A stretch of DNA of 15,472 nucleotides from an uncultured Mesorhizobium sp. (GCA_950071955.1 CATMOC010000021.1:1-15472); one strand, 5' to 3'. Shown: positions 1 to 7,497, counted from the first letter of the stretch. Program-made: numbers and translations. Notes: generated by a model from the letters alone, not told the origin.

Positions 1-475
1 AGGTCTTCTGGAGATCAGGCCACGCGTCGGCGTCGCCGTGGCGCCGCTTCATCCCGGCGACTGGCTGAAGGTGATCGACGCCCGCCGCGCCGTCGAGGTG
101 CTGTTGGCTCGAGCGGCGACGCGCAACGCGACGCGCGAGGCGGCGGAGAAATTCAGTAATGCGGCGCTGTGGATGCAGAAGGCCGTTATCAAGGACAACG
201 TGCTGTCTTTCCTCGAAGCAGACAAGAGCCTCGACGAAGCCTTGGCGCTTGGCGCAGACAATGCCTTCGCGTCGCGCCTCGCCGCGCCCTTGCAGACCCA
301 TAGCCGCCGCTTCTGGTTTCGGTATCAGGCCGAAACCGGCCTCGCCGAAGCAGCCGACCGCCATCTGTCGATGGTGCGGGCCATCATGGCCGGAGACGAG
401 GAAAAAGCCGGCCAGGAGGCCGACCGACTGATGCTCACCCTGCGCCGCCGGGCCGAGGAGGCTCTGCGGCGCTGA
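1..475 (+). CDS. GntR-family transcriptional regulator, FCD domain (5' end outside window)
   Basis: Partial gene. The reading frame is open from base 2 and begins with GLLEIRPRVGVAV, the end of the winged helix-turn-helix typical of GntR regulators, so the real start lies upstream; the in-frame GTG at 38 is not the start. The rest (about 145 residues) is an all-helical FCD ligand-binding domain, the FadR/VanR-type fold that senses a small carboxylate, often with a bound metal. Two of the usual metal-ligand histidines have clear counterparts, in THSRRFWF and in ADRHLSMVRAI. The position where most family members have D-x-x-F-H reads D-K-S-L-D, so one histidine appears replaced by aspartate. 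The ligand and target operon cannot be told from this window. It ends 10 bp from the stop of the convergent small secreted gene. Family assignment is firm; function is inferred from the family. Confidence 0.88.
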   Translation, partial: GLLEIRPRVGVAVAPLHPGDWLKVIDARRAVEVLLARAATRNATREAAEKFSNAALWMQKAVIKDNVLSFLEADKSLDEALALGADNAFASRLAAPLQTHSRRFWFRYQAETGLAEAADRHLSMVRAIMAGDEEKAGQEADRLMLTLRRRAEEALRR

Positions 476-484
476 CGCAGAGCG

Positions 485-877
485 TCAGACGCCTAGCCCG
501 GCGATCTGGGTATTGGCCTCGAAACCTTCGCCGACGGCCAGCACGCAGCTAACGCCGTCCGTGCCGGTGGCCAAAATCGTCCAGGTGCCGGATGGCGACA
601 CGAATATCTCCATCATGGCGTTCTCGTCCACGAGGCCCGTCGCCAGGGACTGTTCGCGGAACTGCTGGCCGAGATCGGCAACCATGGAGTCGCGCTTGCC
701 GCAGAGTTCGAGGCTCGGCGCCTGCGACGCCTGCACCCGCGCCTCCGGGGAAGCCGCCAGCGGCGGCGGGCTAATGCCATCCATCGGGGAGCCGGAGCCG
801 GCCATCGAAGCGATCGGAATTGCAGTGAGGGTGATGGCTGCGGCGATCGCGGCGACAGTGACGGGGAGCTTTGCCAT
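485..877 (-). CDS. Small secreted protein of unknown function
   Basis: 130 residues. The N-terminus has a short basic start, a hydrophobic core at about residues 5-25, and a likely signal peptidase I site after SMA (about 26). The mature part starts with a proline/alanine-rich linker (about 30-55) followed by a compact domain with two cysteines, Cys59 (LELCGKRD) and Cys111 (GVSCVLAVGEGF), which could form a periplasmic disulfide. The spacing of C-x-x-R, SPSGTWTIL and SCVLAVGEG resembles a family of uncharacterised alphaproteobacterial secreted proteins that I recall only as hypotheticals. No enzyme motif is visible. The ATG is supported by AAGGAG (plus-strand 888-893) 10 nt upstream. It is convergent with the GntR gene and probably monocistronic. 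Expression and signal peptide are well supported; function is unknown. Confidence 0.75.
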   Translation of the reverse strand: MAKLPVTVAAIAAAITLTAIPIASMAGSGSPMDGISPPPLAASPEARVQASQAPSLELCGKRDSMVADLGQQFREQSLATGLVDENAMMEIFVSPSGTWTILATGTDGVSCVLAVGEGFEANTQIAGLGV

Positions 878-980
878 GGGAATACTTCTCCTTCATCTCG
901 CGAGCACGAGACGTTGTGCCTCCTTCCGGGGGCGCGATTGGCTTTTCCTTGAACCTTCGCCCGCAGGCGATTGGAGAATT

Positions 981-1005
981 AAGTCGCAGGGCCCAAACGG
1001 GTTCC
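981..1005 (-). promoter_or_regulatory. Weak candidate EcfG-type (general stress) promoter for the secreted protein gene
   Basis: On the minus strand GGAAC (1005-1001) is followed after 17 nt by CTT (983-981). The rhizobial EcfG/RpoE2 consensus is GGAAC, 16 nt, CGTT. The -35 half is exact; the -10 half is imperfect (ACTT instead of CGTT). It lies about 100 nt before the ATG at 877. A motif match by eye only. Confidence 0.25.
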
Positions 1006-1139
1006 ACAACGGCCTTCACGAAATGATGACGACGGGAAACGCGTGGCGGCGACCGGGAACGATGTCGGAGATGAACGTGCTGGCGCGACGCTAACGCTCG
1101 CGCCACCGCTGACGCCGACGGTTGTCGTCGCTACCCCAC

Positions 1140-1364
1140 CTTCGTCATCCCAGGGCGAAGCAGCCGCGAAGCGGCGTCGCGCAGACCCTGGGATCCAGGT
1201 CTGAGCGTACCGGCAGCGTGAGGTGGTTCAGGAAGCCGCTCTCGCCGCCCGGCGTGAGGCGTCGCAATCGCTCTCGCCCTCCTCCACCTCACCCGTAACC
1301 AGCTCTCAGGTCTGGATCCTCGGCACTCCCTCCGCTTCGCTCCGGTCGGCCGAGGATGACGAAG
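1140..1364. repeat. Composite foldback repeat, copy A
   Basis: 225 bp bounded by perfect 11-bp terminal inverted repeats, CTTCGTCATCC (1140-1150) and GGATGACGAAG (1354-1364). Inside are a left hairpin, ATCCCAGGG (1147-1155) with CCCTGGGAT (1186-1194), that encloses GCCGC-gaa-GCGGC (1163-1175); a right hairpin, ATCCTCGGC (1316-1324) with GCCGAGGAT (1349-1357); and long-range stems GGATCCAGGTCTGAG (1191-1205) with CTCAGGTCTGGATCC (1305-1319), counting G-U pairs, and GTGAGGTGG (1218-1226) with CCACCTCAC (1284-1292). The whole unit can fold as one branched structure. There is no room for a transposase, so it is either a non-autonomous MITE-like element or a structural repeat comparable in kind to rhizobial RIME/BIME families. 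Confidence 0.8.
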
Positions 1365-1509
1365 CAGAGGGAGGCGGTGCTCCGATCGGAGTTCTGTTCG
1401 AAGCGGAGAGAGGCAGCGCGCGGGATCGGCGTCTAGTCCGTCCCGCCGCTTGATCCTCGGTCGTCATGCGCTCCCTTGCAGCGAGCGGTTAGCGCCGTCC
1501 CCCCCCCAG

Positions 1510-1740
1510 CTTCGTCATCCCAGGGCGGAGCAGCCGCGAAGCGGCGTCGCGCAGACCCTGGGATCCATGCCTGAGCCTATCGGCAGCGTGAGATGGCGCA
1601 GGAAGCGCCATCTTTGCCGGCCGCGTGAGGTGGTGCAGGAAACCACCCCTCCTTCTCCACCACCTCGCCCGTGACTGCCTCTCAGGCCTGGATCTCCGGC
1701 TCTCCCTCCGCTTCGCTCCGGTCTGCCGAGGACGACGAAG
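1510..1740. repeat. Composite foldback repeat, copy B
   Basis: 231 bp, same orientation as copy A and starting 370 bp after it. The first ~60 bp (CTTCGTCATCCCAGGG through CCCTGGGATCCA) match copy A except for one base. The right end is GGACGACGAAG (1730-1740), one mismatch from a perfect terminal inverted repeat. The middle differs: it carries two tandem hairpins, GATGGCGC-aggaa-GCGCCATC (1592-1612) and GGTGGT-gcaggaa-ACCACC (1629-1647), where copy A has one GTGAGGTGG arm. The long-range stem is kept as CCATGCCTGAG (1565-1575) with CTCAGGCCTGG (1681-1691), with one mismatch but Watson-Crick pairs where copy A has two wobbles. Confidence 0.8.
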
Positions 1741-1863
1741 CGGAGGGGGAGCCGGCGTGGATCGGACGGGCACCCACCCCAGCCGGATCAACGGCTTCCT
1801 CGAATTCCATCCACGCGCCCACCACCCGCGCCACACTACCGCTTGGTCAGCGAAGGACACGAC

Positions 1864-2274
1864 ATGGACGTGCATGCGGCAATGGTGGACGAAAGGATCC
1901 TTCGGCGCGTCATTGCGCTGATCGTCTCTTTCGCCGCCATGGCCGAGCAGGCCGCCACGCGGTCCGCGCCGGTCCGCTGGTTCGTGCTCTGCATATTGCG
2001 CTATGCGGCGACTGTGTCGGAAGACTACGTCTTCGAGGCCGCGGGCATGCCGCACTCGGACCTCGACGTGATAGCGTCGGACGCCAACGAGCCCGACGAC
2101 GCGCTGCGGCTCGCCGCGCGCTTCTACGCGCTGGCCGCTGCGCTCTGCACTCTCTTGCCACTCGGAGACCTGTTCGACCGCCAACGGGAGCGGCCCGGCC
2201 TCACGTCGCACGCCATTCCGGGCTCCGGCTGCCGCCCAGGCGGCACTAAACCGAAGCCCAACGACACCTCATAG
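1864..2274 (+). CDS. Conserved-type hypothetical protein
   Basis: 136 residues from the ATG at 1864, chosen because AAGGA (1853-1857) lies 6 nt upstream; a TTG at 1843 in the same frame has no ribosome binding site. The N-terminal half is helical and moderately hydrophobic (RRVIALIVSFAAMAEQAA, then VRWFVLCILRYAATVSEDYV), followed by a linker with acidic residues (SDLDVIASDANEPDDAL), a second hydrophobic helix (ARFYALAAALCTLLPLGDLF) and a polar, proline-rich tail of about 25 residues. It could be a small membrane-associated protein, but the hydrophobic stretches contain charges and are not clear transmembrane helices. No domain is recognised. It sits alone between the palindromic repeats and the three-way-junction structure before mmsA, so neighbours give no functional hint. 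Confidence 0.65.
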   Translation: MDVHAAMVDERILRRVIALIVSFAAMAEQAATRSAPVRWFVLCILRYAATVSEDYVFEAAGMPHSDLDVIASDANEPDDALRLAARFYALAAALCTLLPLGDLFDRQRERPGLTSHAIPGSGCRPGGTKPKPNDTS

Positions 2275-2283
2275 GGGCAGATC

Positions 2284-2331
2284 GAGCGGGCGGTCGATCA
2301 TGACCGCCGCCGGCATGAGCCGGCCCCGCTC
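2284..2331. terminator. Three-way-junction palindrome between convergent genes, probable bidirectional terminator
   Basis: GAGCGGG (2284-2290) pairs with CCCGCTC (2325-2331). This outer stem encloses two complete hairpins side by side: CGGTC-gatcat-GACCG (2291-2306) and CCGGC-atga-GCCGG (2310-2323). It fills the 71 bp between the stop of the plus-strand hypothetical gene and the stop of minus-strand mmsA. No U-tract follows on either strand, so intrinsic termination is inferred from position and structure only. Confidence 0.5.
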
Positions 2332-2345
2332 TTCCGACCGCCGGA

Positions 2346-3842
2346 TCAGTTCATCGTCGGGATGACGAACTCCGCGCCGTCCTTGATGCCGCTCGGCCAG
2401 CGGGCGGTGACCGACTTGGTCTTGGTGTAGAAACGGAAGGCGTCGGGGCCGTGCTGGTTCAGATCACCGAAGGCCGAGCCCTTCCAGCCGCCGAACGTGT
2501 AATACGCGATCGGCACCGGGATCGGCACGTTGACGCCGACCATCCCGACCTGAACCCGCGAAGCGAAATCGCGCGCGGCATCGCCGTCGCGCGTGAAGAT
2601 CGCGACGCCGTTGCCGTATTCATGCTCGTTGGGCAGCTTCAGCGCGTCCTCGTAGGTCTTGGCGCGCACCACCGACAGCACGGGGCCGAAAATCTCTTCC
2701 TTGTAGATGCGCATGTCCGGCGTCACCTCGTCGAAGAGGCAGCCACCCATGTAGTAGCCGTTCTCGTAGCCCTGCATCTTGAAGCCGCGGCCGTCGACGA
2801 CGAGCTTTGCGCCTTCCTTGACGCCGAGATCGACATAGCCCTTCACGCGCTCCAGCGCCTGCTGGGTCACCAGCGGCCCGAAATCGGCGGAACTGTCGGT
2901 CGACGGACCGACCTTCAGGCTCTCGACGCGCGGGATCAGCTTTTCCACCAGCCGGTCGGCGGTTTCCTGCCCGACCGGCACCGCGACCGAAACCGCCATG
3001 CAGCGCTCGCCGGCCGAGCCGTAGCCGGCGCCGATCAGCGCGTCGACCGTCTGGTCCATGTCGGCGTCGGGCATGATGATCATGTGGTTCTTGGCGCCGC
3101 CGAAGCACTGCGCCCGCTTGCCGGTCGCCGCGGCGCGCGAATAGATGTACTGCGCGATCGGGGTCGATCCGACGAAGCCGATCGCCTTGATGTCGGGATC
3201 GTCGAGGATGGCGTCGACCACTTCCTTGTCGCCGTTGACGACGTTTAGAATGCCGGCCGGCAGCCCAGCTTCGAGGAAGAGTTCGGCGATGCGCATCGGG
3301 ACGCCCGGATCGCGCTCGGACGGCTTCAGGATGAAGGCGTTGCCGGAAGCGATCGCCGGGCAGAACTTCCACATCGGGATCATGGCGGGGAAGTTGAAGG
3401 GCGTGATGCCGGCAACGACGCCGAGCGGCTGGCGCATCGAATAGATGTCGATGCCGGGGCCGGCGCCGTCGGTGTATTCGCCCTTCAGCATGTGCGGCGC
3501 ACCGATACAGACTTCCACGACTTCGAGGCCGCGCTGGATGTCGCCCTTGGCGTCGGCGATCGTCTTGCCGTGCTCGCGCGCCAGGAGTTCGGCGAGCGAA
3601 TCGTACTCCTTGTGCACCAGTTCGAGGAACTTCATCAGCACGCGCACGCGCCGCTGCGGGTTGGTCGCCGCCCAGGCCGGCTGCGCCGCCTTGGCGTTCT
3701 CCACCGCGTCGCGGAGTTCCTTCTTCGAACCCAGCGCGACCGTGCCGCGGACGCTGCCGTCCATGGGCTGCATGATGTTCTGGTTGCGCCCGCTGGTGCT
3801 GGCGACGTGCTTGCCGCCGATGAAATGGCCGACTTCCTGCAT
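2346..3842 (-). CDS. mmsA: Methylmalonate-semialdehyde dehydrogenase (CoA-acylating)
   Basis: 498 residues, the usual length for MmsA/IolA (EC 1.2.1.27). It oxidises methylmalonate semialdehyde to propionyl-CoA, or malonate semialdehyde to acetyl-CoA, with NAD+ and CoA and release of CO2; it acts in valine, pyrimidine or inositol breakdown in the cytoplasm. Visible landmarks are TPFNFPAM (Asn150 of the oxyanion hole), LKPSERDPG with Lys173, the NAD-binding loop GFVGSTPIA (222-230) and the catalytic cysteine Cys281 in SAGERCMA. The ATG at 3842 is chosen over an upstream in-frame start at 3899 because it has AGGGAG (plus 3849-3854) 6 nt upstream and matches the family N-terminus (FIGGKHV). It is divergent from a LysR gene that is its likely regulator; no other genes of valine or inositol catabolism are in view. 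Confidence 0.95.
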   Translation of the reverse strand: MQEVGHFIGGKHVASTSGRNQNIMQPMDGSVRGTVALGSKKELRDAVENAKAAQPAWAATNPQRRVRVLMKFLELVHKEYDSLAELLAREHGKTIADAKGDIQRGLEVVEVCIGAPHMLKGEYTDGAGPGIDIYSMRQPLGVVAGITPFNFPAMIPMWKFCPAIASGNAFILKPSERDPGVPMRIAELFLEAGLPAGILNVVNGDKEVVDAILDDPDIKAIGFVGSTPIAQYIYSRAAATGKRAQCFGGAKNHMIIMPDADMDQTVDALIGAGYGSAGERCMAVSVAVPVGQETADRLVEKLIPRVESLKVGPSTDSSADFGPLVTQQALERVKGYVDLGVKEGAKLVVDGRGFKMQGYENGYYMGGCLFDEVTPDMRIYKEEIFGPVLSVVRAKTYEDALKLPNEHEYGNGVAIFTRDGDAARDFASRVQVGMVGVNVPIPVPIAYYTFGGWKGSAFGDLNQHGPDAFRFYTKTKSVTARWPSGIKDGAEFVIPTMN

Positions 3843-3881
3843 GTTTCGCTCCCTTTGAATGATTTCGCGCAGTGTCCCGCT

Positions 3882-3944
3882 TTGCGCACGCGAATGCAAT
3901 GCGAGCGCCGCCGTATCGGTTGTGCGCCAAATAGTGCGCGGCGC
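3882..3944. promoter_or_regulatory. Candidate LysR-type operator region between mmsA and the LysR gene
   Basis: The 158-bp divergent intergenic region holds two dyads. TTGC-N10-GCAA (3882-3899) contains a T-N-A type LysR box core. GCGCC-N11-GGCGC (3924-3944) has the 11-nt spacing typical of LysR recognition sites and overlaps a direct TGCGC repeat (3923-3927, 3935-3939). Either could be bound by the divergent regulator; choice between them is not possible by eye. Confidence 0.35.
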
Positions 3945-4000
3945 CGAGTGGACTTCAATTCCCGCAAATGGCAGGTTTCGACGATGGGAGGACGATGCGC

Positions 4001-4882
4001 ATGAACTGGGACGACGTGAGGGTCTTCCTCGCCGTGGCGCGGGCCGGGCAGATTCTCGGCGCGGCCCGGCGGCTCGAACTCAACCATGCGACGGTGTCGC
4101 GCCGCGTCGCCGCGCTCGAGGAGAGCCTGAAGACCAAGCTGTTCCGGCGGCTGACGACGGGCAGCGAACTCACCGAGGCCGGCGAGCGCTTCTTCGTGAT
4201 TGCCGAGCGCATGGAAGCCGACATGATCGCCGCGCGCGCCGAGATCGCGGGCGAGGGCGACGAGATCGCCGGAACGGTGCGCATCGGCGCGCCGGACGGT
4301 TTCGGCGTCGCCTTCCTCGCGCCGCGGCTCGGCGAACTCACGGCATTGCACCGGGATCTCTCGATCCAGCTCGTGCCGGTGCCGCGCTCCTTTTCCTTGT
4401 CTCGGCGAGAGGCCGACATCGCCATCACCGTGGAGCGCCCCACGGAGGGCCGACTCGTCGCGGCCAAGCTGGTCGACTATTCGCTTGGGCTCTTCGCCTC
4501 CCGGACATACGCGGAGGAGAACGGGCTCCCGTCTTCGCCCGGCGAACTGACCCGCCACCGCCTCGTCGGCTATGTCGGCGTCCTGACCGTCAGCCCGAGC
4601 CTCGACTACGCCGCGGAGTTCGATCCCGCCTGGGACGCGCGGTTCCAGGTCTCTTCGGCCATCGGCCAGACCGAGGCGGTGCGGGCGGGCGCCGGCATCG
4701 GCATCCTGCACACCTTCATCGCGCGCATGCACGACGACCTCGTCCCGGTCGCCGCCGCGCCGCCGATCCGCCGCGCCTACTGGCTCGTCTATCACGAGAC
4801 GGTGCGGCCCCTGCGCCGCATTCAGATCGTCTCGGCCTTCATCAGCGCGGAAGTGGAGAAGGCGAGGGCGCTGTTCGTGTGA
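4001..4882 (+). CDS. LysR-family transcriptional regulator
   Basis: 293 residues. The N-terminal winged helix-turn-helix is clear (MNWDDVRVFLAVARAG; recognition region about 18-37 with NHATVSRRVAALE), followed by the linker helix (about 60-85) and the LysR substrate-binding domain (about 90-290, starting GTVRIGAPDGFG). Of three in-frame ATGs (3968, 3995, 4001) the last is preferred: GGGAGG at 3986-3991 gives a 9-nt spacing to it but only 3 nt to 3995, and the family N-terminus begins at that residue. It is transcribed away from mmsA, the arrangement typical of a LysR regulator acting on its divergent neighbour, so control of mmsA is likely but inferred. In Pseudomonas the known regulator MmsR is an AraC-type protein, so this would be a different solution. 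It ends 25 bp from the stop of convergent uup. Confidence 0.93.
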   Translation: MNWDDVRVFLAVARAGQILGAARRLELNHATVSRRVAALEESLKTKLFRRLTTGSELTEAGERFFVIAERMEADMIAARAEIAGEGDEIAGTVRIGAPDGFGVAFLAPRLGELTALHRDLSIQLVPVPRSFSLSRREADIAITVERPTEGRLVAAKLVDYSLGLFASRTYAEENGLPSSPGELTRHRLVGYVGVLTVSPSLDYAAEFDPAWDARFQVSSAIGQTEAVRAGAGIGILHTFIARMHDDLVPVAAAPPIRRAYWLVYHETVRPLRRIQIVSAFISAEVEKARALFV

Positions 4883-4907
4883 CACCGTCCCGATTGGTCC
4901 GGCGCCG

Positions 4908-6728
4908 CTACCCGCCCTCGATCTCCTCGCGCAGCATCTCCAGCTCCAGCCATTCCTCTTCCATGGCCGAGAGAGCTTCGCGCTCCTTGTCGAGTTCCCC
5001 GGCGATCCTGTTGAACCCCGCCGCGTCGCGGGCGAAGAACTGCGGGTCCGCGAGCTTCGCCTCCAGCTTCGCTATGGCGGCGGTGGCGGCCTCCATCTTC
5101 TTCGGCAGGCTCTCCAGCGCGAACTTCTGTTTGTACGAAAGCTTCTTCGACGCGGCTTTCGCCTGGGTCTCCGGCCGGGCGCCTGCAGAGGATTTCGGCT
5201 CCGGCGTCTTCGTCTGTCCGCCGCGGCGCTCGAAGCGGGCGCTTCCGCGCTGGGCGAGCAGGTCGGAATAGCCGCCGGCATATTCGACCCATCGCCCCTC
5301 GCCCTCCGGCGCGATGGTGCTGGTGACCGTCCGGTCGAGGAAGTCGCGGTCGTGGCTGACGAGGATCACCGTGCCGGGGAAACCCGAGACGAGTTCCTGC
5401 AACAGGTCGAGCGTCTCCATGTCGAGGTCGTTGGTAGGCTCATCGAGCACCAGGAGGTTTGCCGGGCGCGACAGGACGCGGGCCAGGAGCAGCCGCGCCT
5501 TCTCGCCGCCCGAGAGTTCGCGCACCGGCGTGCGCGCCTGCTCCGGCTTGAACAGGAAGTCCTTCATGTAGGAGACGACGTGGCGCTCCTCGCCGTTGAC
5601 GACCACCGTCTCGCCGCGCCCGTCGGTCAGGAAATGCGCCAGCGTCTCGTCGGGATCGAGCGCTGCGCGGCGCTGGTCGAGCGTGGCGATCTCGAGGTTC
5701 ACGCCGAGCCGCACGCTGCCGGTGTCCGGCGCGAGTTCGCCGGTCAGCATCCTGAGCAGCGTCGTCTTGCCGACGCCGTTCGGCCCGACGAGGCCGATGC
5801 GGTCGCCGCGCTGGATGCGGATGGAGAAGTCCGTCACGATGGCGAGGTCGCCGAAGCTCTTCGAGATGCCTTTCGTCTCGATGACGAGCTTGCCACTCTC
5901 GGCCGCCTCGCTCGCCGTCATCTTGGCCACGCCCTCCGCGCCGCGATGGGTGCGGAACTTCGCCCGCATGGACTGGAGGTCGCCGAGCCGGCGCATGTTG
6001 CGCTTGCGCCGCGCGGTCACGCCGTAGCGCAGCCAGTGCTCCTCGCGCACGATCTGGCGGCCGAGCTTGTGTTGCTCGCGCTCCTCCTCCTCCAGTACTT
6101 GATCGCGCCATTCCTCGAATTGGCCGAACCCCTTGTCGAGGCGTCGGGTCTGACCGCGGTCGAGCCAGACGGTGGCGCGGGTCACACGCTCCAGGAAACG
6201 CCGGTCGTGCGAGATGACGACGAAGGCTGAGGAGGTGCGCGCCAGTTCCTCCTCGAGCCATTCGATCACCGAAAGGTCGAGATGGTTGGTCGGTTCGTCG
6301 AGCAGGAGCACGTCCGGCTGGGGTGCCAGCACCCGCGCGAGTGCGGCCCTCCGCGCCTCGCCGCCGGAGAGCGTCTGCGGCGTCTCCTCGCCGGTCAGGT
6401 CGAGATTTTCGAGGATGTAGGTGGCGCGGTAGGGATCGTCCGCGGGGCCGAGACCCGCCTCGACATAGGCGCGCACGGTGGCGAAGCCTTCCATGTCCGC
6501 CGCCTGGCGCAGGTAGCGGATGGTGGCGCTCGGCTGGCGGAAGACCTCGCCGTCCTGCGGTTCGACCATGCCGGCGGCGATCTTGAGCAGCGTCGACTTG
6601 CCCGAGCCGTTTCGGCCGACCAGCGCGATGCGCTCGCCGGGCGACAGCGACAGCGAGGCGCCGTCCAGCAGCGGCGTGCCGCCGAAGGTGAGGCGGATGT
6701 TGTCGAGACGGAGAAGCGGTGGCGCCAT
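4908..6728 (-). CDS. uup: ABC-F family ATPase, Uup type
   Basis: 606 residues with two ATPase cassettes and no membrane segments. Cassette 1: Walker [10 protein letters not shown] (38-46), signature LSGGEA (120-125), Walker [13 protein letters not shown] (140-151). Cassette 2: Walker [10 protein letters not shown] (315-323), signature LSGGEK (405-410), Walker [13 protein letters not shown] (425-436). The linker between them (about 205-270) is highly charged, as in ABC-F proteins that contact the ribosome. The C-terminal 80 residues (about 527-603) form a charged coiled coil of the kind that binds DNA in E. coli Uup, after a lysine- and proline-rich hinge. Length and this tail separate it from EttA. 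The proposed roles of Uup are ribosome rescue or assembly and suppression of precise transposon excision. It starts 6 bp after the stop of thiN and is probably co-transcribed with it. Confidence 0.9.
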   Translation of the reverse strand: MAPPLLRLDNIRLTFGGTPLLDGASLSLSPGERIALVGRNGSGKSTLLKIAAGMVEPQDGEVFRQPSATIRYLRQAADMEGFATVRAYVEAGLGPADDPYRATYILENLDLTGEETPQTLSGGEARRAALARVLAPQPDVLLLDEPTNHLDLSVIEWLEEELARTSSAFVVISHDRRFLERVTRATVWLDRGQTRRLDKGFGQFEEWRDQVLEEEEREQHKLGRQIVREEHWLRYGVTARRKRNMRRLGDLQSMRAKFRTHRGAEGVAKMTASEAAESGKLVIETKGISKSFGDLAIVTDFSIRIQRGDRIGLVGPNGVGKTTLLRMLTGELAPDTGSVRLGVNLEIATLDQRRAALDPDETLAHFLTDGRGETVVVNGEERHVVSYMKDFLFKPEQARTPVRELSGGEKARLLLARVLSRPANLLVLDEPTNDLDMETLDLLQELVSGFPGTVILVSHDRDFLDRTVTSTIAPEGEGRWVEYAGGYSDLLAQRGSARFERRGGQTKTPEPKSSAGARPETQAKAASKKLSYKQKFALESLPKKMEAATAAIAKLEAKLADPQFFARDAAGFNRIAGELDKEREALSAMEEEWLELEMLREEIEGG

Positions 6729-6734
6729 GCGGCT

Positions 6735-7385
6735 CTAACCTGCGGACGGGAGGTGTGTTTCGGGGCGGGCGAGCAGCAGGGCGCGGCCCTCGCGCAAGGT
6801 AATGCGCAACTTCCCGCGGACCTCGTTCGACATGGTCAGCGACGAGCCGAAGGCGATCTCGACATTTTCGAGCGGCCACTTGGCGCCGGACACGCTGAGG
6901 CCCGACAGCGGCGAGAAGGCGAGGATGCTGAACAGCGTGCCGTCGGTATAGTCGAACTCCGAACGGCCGGGCATGACCGGCATGCCCTCTTCCAGACCGC
7001 TGGTGAGTACGACCGGCTTGCCGCCCTCTGCCAGCCTGATGGCGGCGGTCATGTGGAGGAAGGCGTGGTCGGCGCGCGGTCCGCCGAAGGCGCCGGCCAG
7101 CACCAGCGCGGTCGCTCCGCGCGCGAGCGCGGCCTCGGCCGCGAGTTCGCCGTCGGTGCTGTCCTTCTCTTCCGGATAGACCTCCCTGGGGACATCGGCA
7201 TGGGGTTCGACGTCGATCTCGCCGATGGAATCGAAATCGCCGATCCACAGTTCCGGCGTCACGCCGAGCGCCGTCGCATGCCGGATGCCGGAATCGGCCG
7301 CGATCACCCGGGCGCCGGACAGCGCGGCGTCGAGGCGCGGCGTCCGGACGAGGTCGCCGCCGAGAAGGATGACGAAGGTGCACAT
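6735..7385 (-). CDS. thiN: Thiamine pyrophosphokinase (thiamine diphosphokinase)
   Basis: 216 residues; transfers pyrophosphate from ATP to thiamine, giving TPP and AMP (EC 2.7.6.2) in one salvage step. Family motifs are all present: ADSG (30-33), GDFDS (49-53), KDSTDGELA (74-82), GGPRADHAF (101-109) and SNEVRG (186-191); the acidic ones coordinate magnesium and ATP. The N-terminal catalytic domain is followed by the smaller beta-rich thiamine-binding domain. I choose the ATG at 7385, with AGAGG 8 nt upstream; a GTG at 7403 in the same frame has no Shine-Dalgarno and would add six residues. It is divergent from the riboswitch-controlled thiBPQ uptake operon, so imported thiamine can be converted directly to cofactor. 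No riboswitch is seen on its own leader. Downstream uup follows after 6 bp. Confidence 0.93.
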   Translation of the reverse strand: MCTFVILLGGDLVRTPRLDAALSGARVIAADSGIRHATALGVTPELWIGDFDSIGEIDVEPHADVPREVYPEEKDSTDGELAAEAALARGATALVLAGAFGGPRADHAFLHMTAAIRLAEGGKPVVLTSGLEEGMPVMPGRSEFDYTDGTLFSILAFSPLSGLSVSGAKWPLENVEIAFGSSLTMSNEVRGKLRITLREGRALLLARPETHLPSAG

Positions 7386-7469
7386 GCGCGCCGCCTCTAT
7401 CACGCCGCCGATGAAGAAAGGAAGGCCGGCACTCGGGACCGGCCCGCGGACTTCGTCCCACGAGGGGCC

Positions 7470-7497
7470 TTGCCGTCGGCTCCCGCCCGCCTTAAGT
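7470..7497 (+). promoter_or_regulatory. Weak candidate promoter for the thiBPQ transcript
   Basis: TTGCCG (7470-7475) and TTAAGT (7492-7497) are separated by 16 bp and would start RNA at about 7504, just before the riboswitch. The -10 matches the consensus poorly; position is the main argument. Confidence 0.3.

Larger units (their letters stand above)
878..1863. other. Gene-free intergenic kilobase carrying two composite palindromic repeats
   Basis: 986 bp without a credible gene. Open frames here have no ribosome binding site and rich low-complexity translations, and the longest run through the inverted repeats on both strands. 878-1139 is the leader and promoter zone of the minus-strand secreted protein gene. 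1140-1364 and 1510-1740 are two copies of one foldback element. The 145 bp between them (1365-1509) holds nothing I recognise and ends in a run of nine C (1499-1507). 1741-1863 is the upstream region of the next gene; I see no clear sigma-70 promoter in it. Confidence 0.7.

Noticed and set aside
1499..1507. Run of nine C as a possible phase-variation tract
   Set aside because: It lies between two repeat units, not in a coding region or recognisable promoter.
1140..1740. CRISPR array or insertion sequence
   Set aside because: Only two units with diverged interiors, no regular spacers, no cas genes, and no transposase.
1489..2249. Open frames on both strands across the composite repeats
   Set aside because: They arise from inverted repeats and high G+C, lack ribosome binding sites, and overlap the better supported gene at 1864-2274.
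7424..7444. GGCCGG-N9-CCGGCC hairpin between thiN and the riboswitch
   Set aside because: Such G+C-rich dyads are common by chance here, and no function is suggested by its position.
5440..7461. Long minus-strand open frame overlapping uup and thiN
   Set aside because: A high-G+C shadow frame of two clearly recognised genes; its translation is Arg/Pro/Ala-rich with no family likeness.
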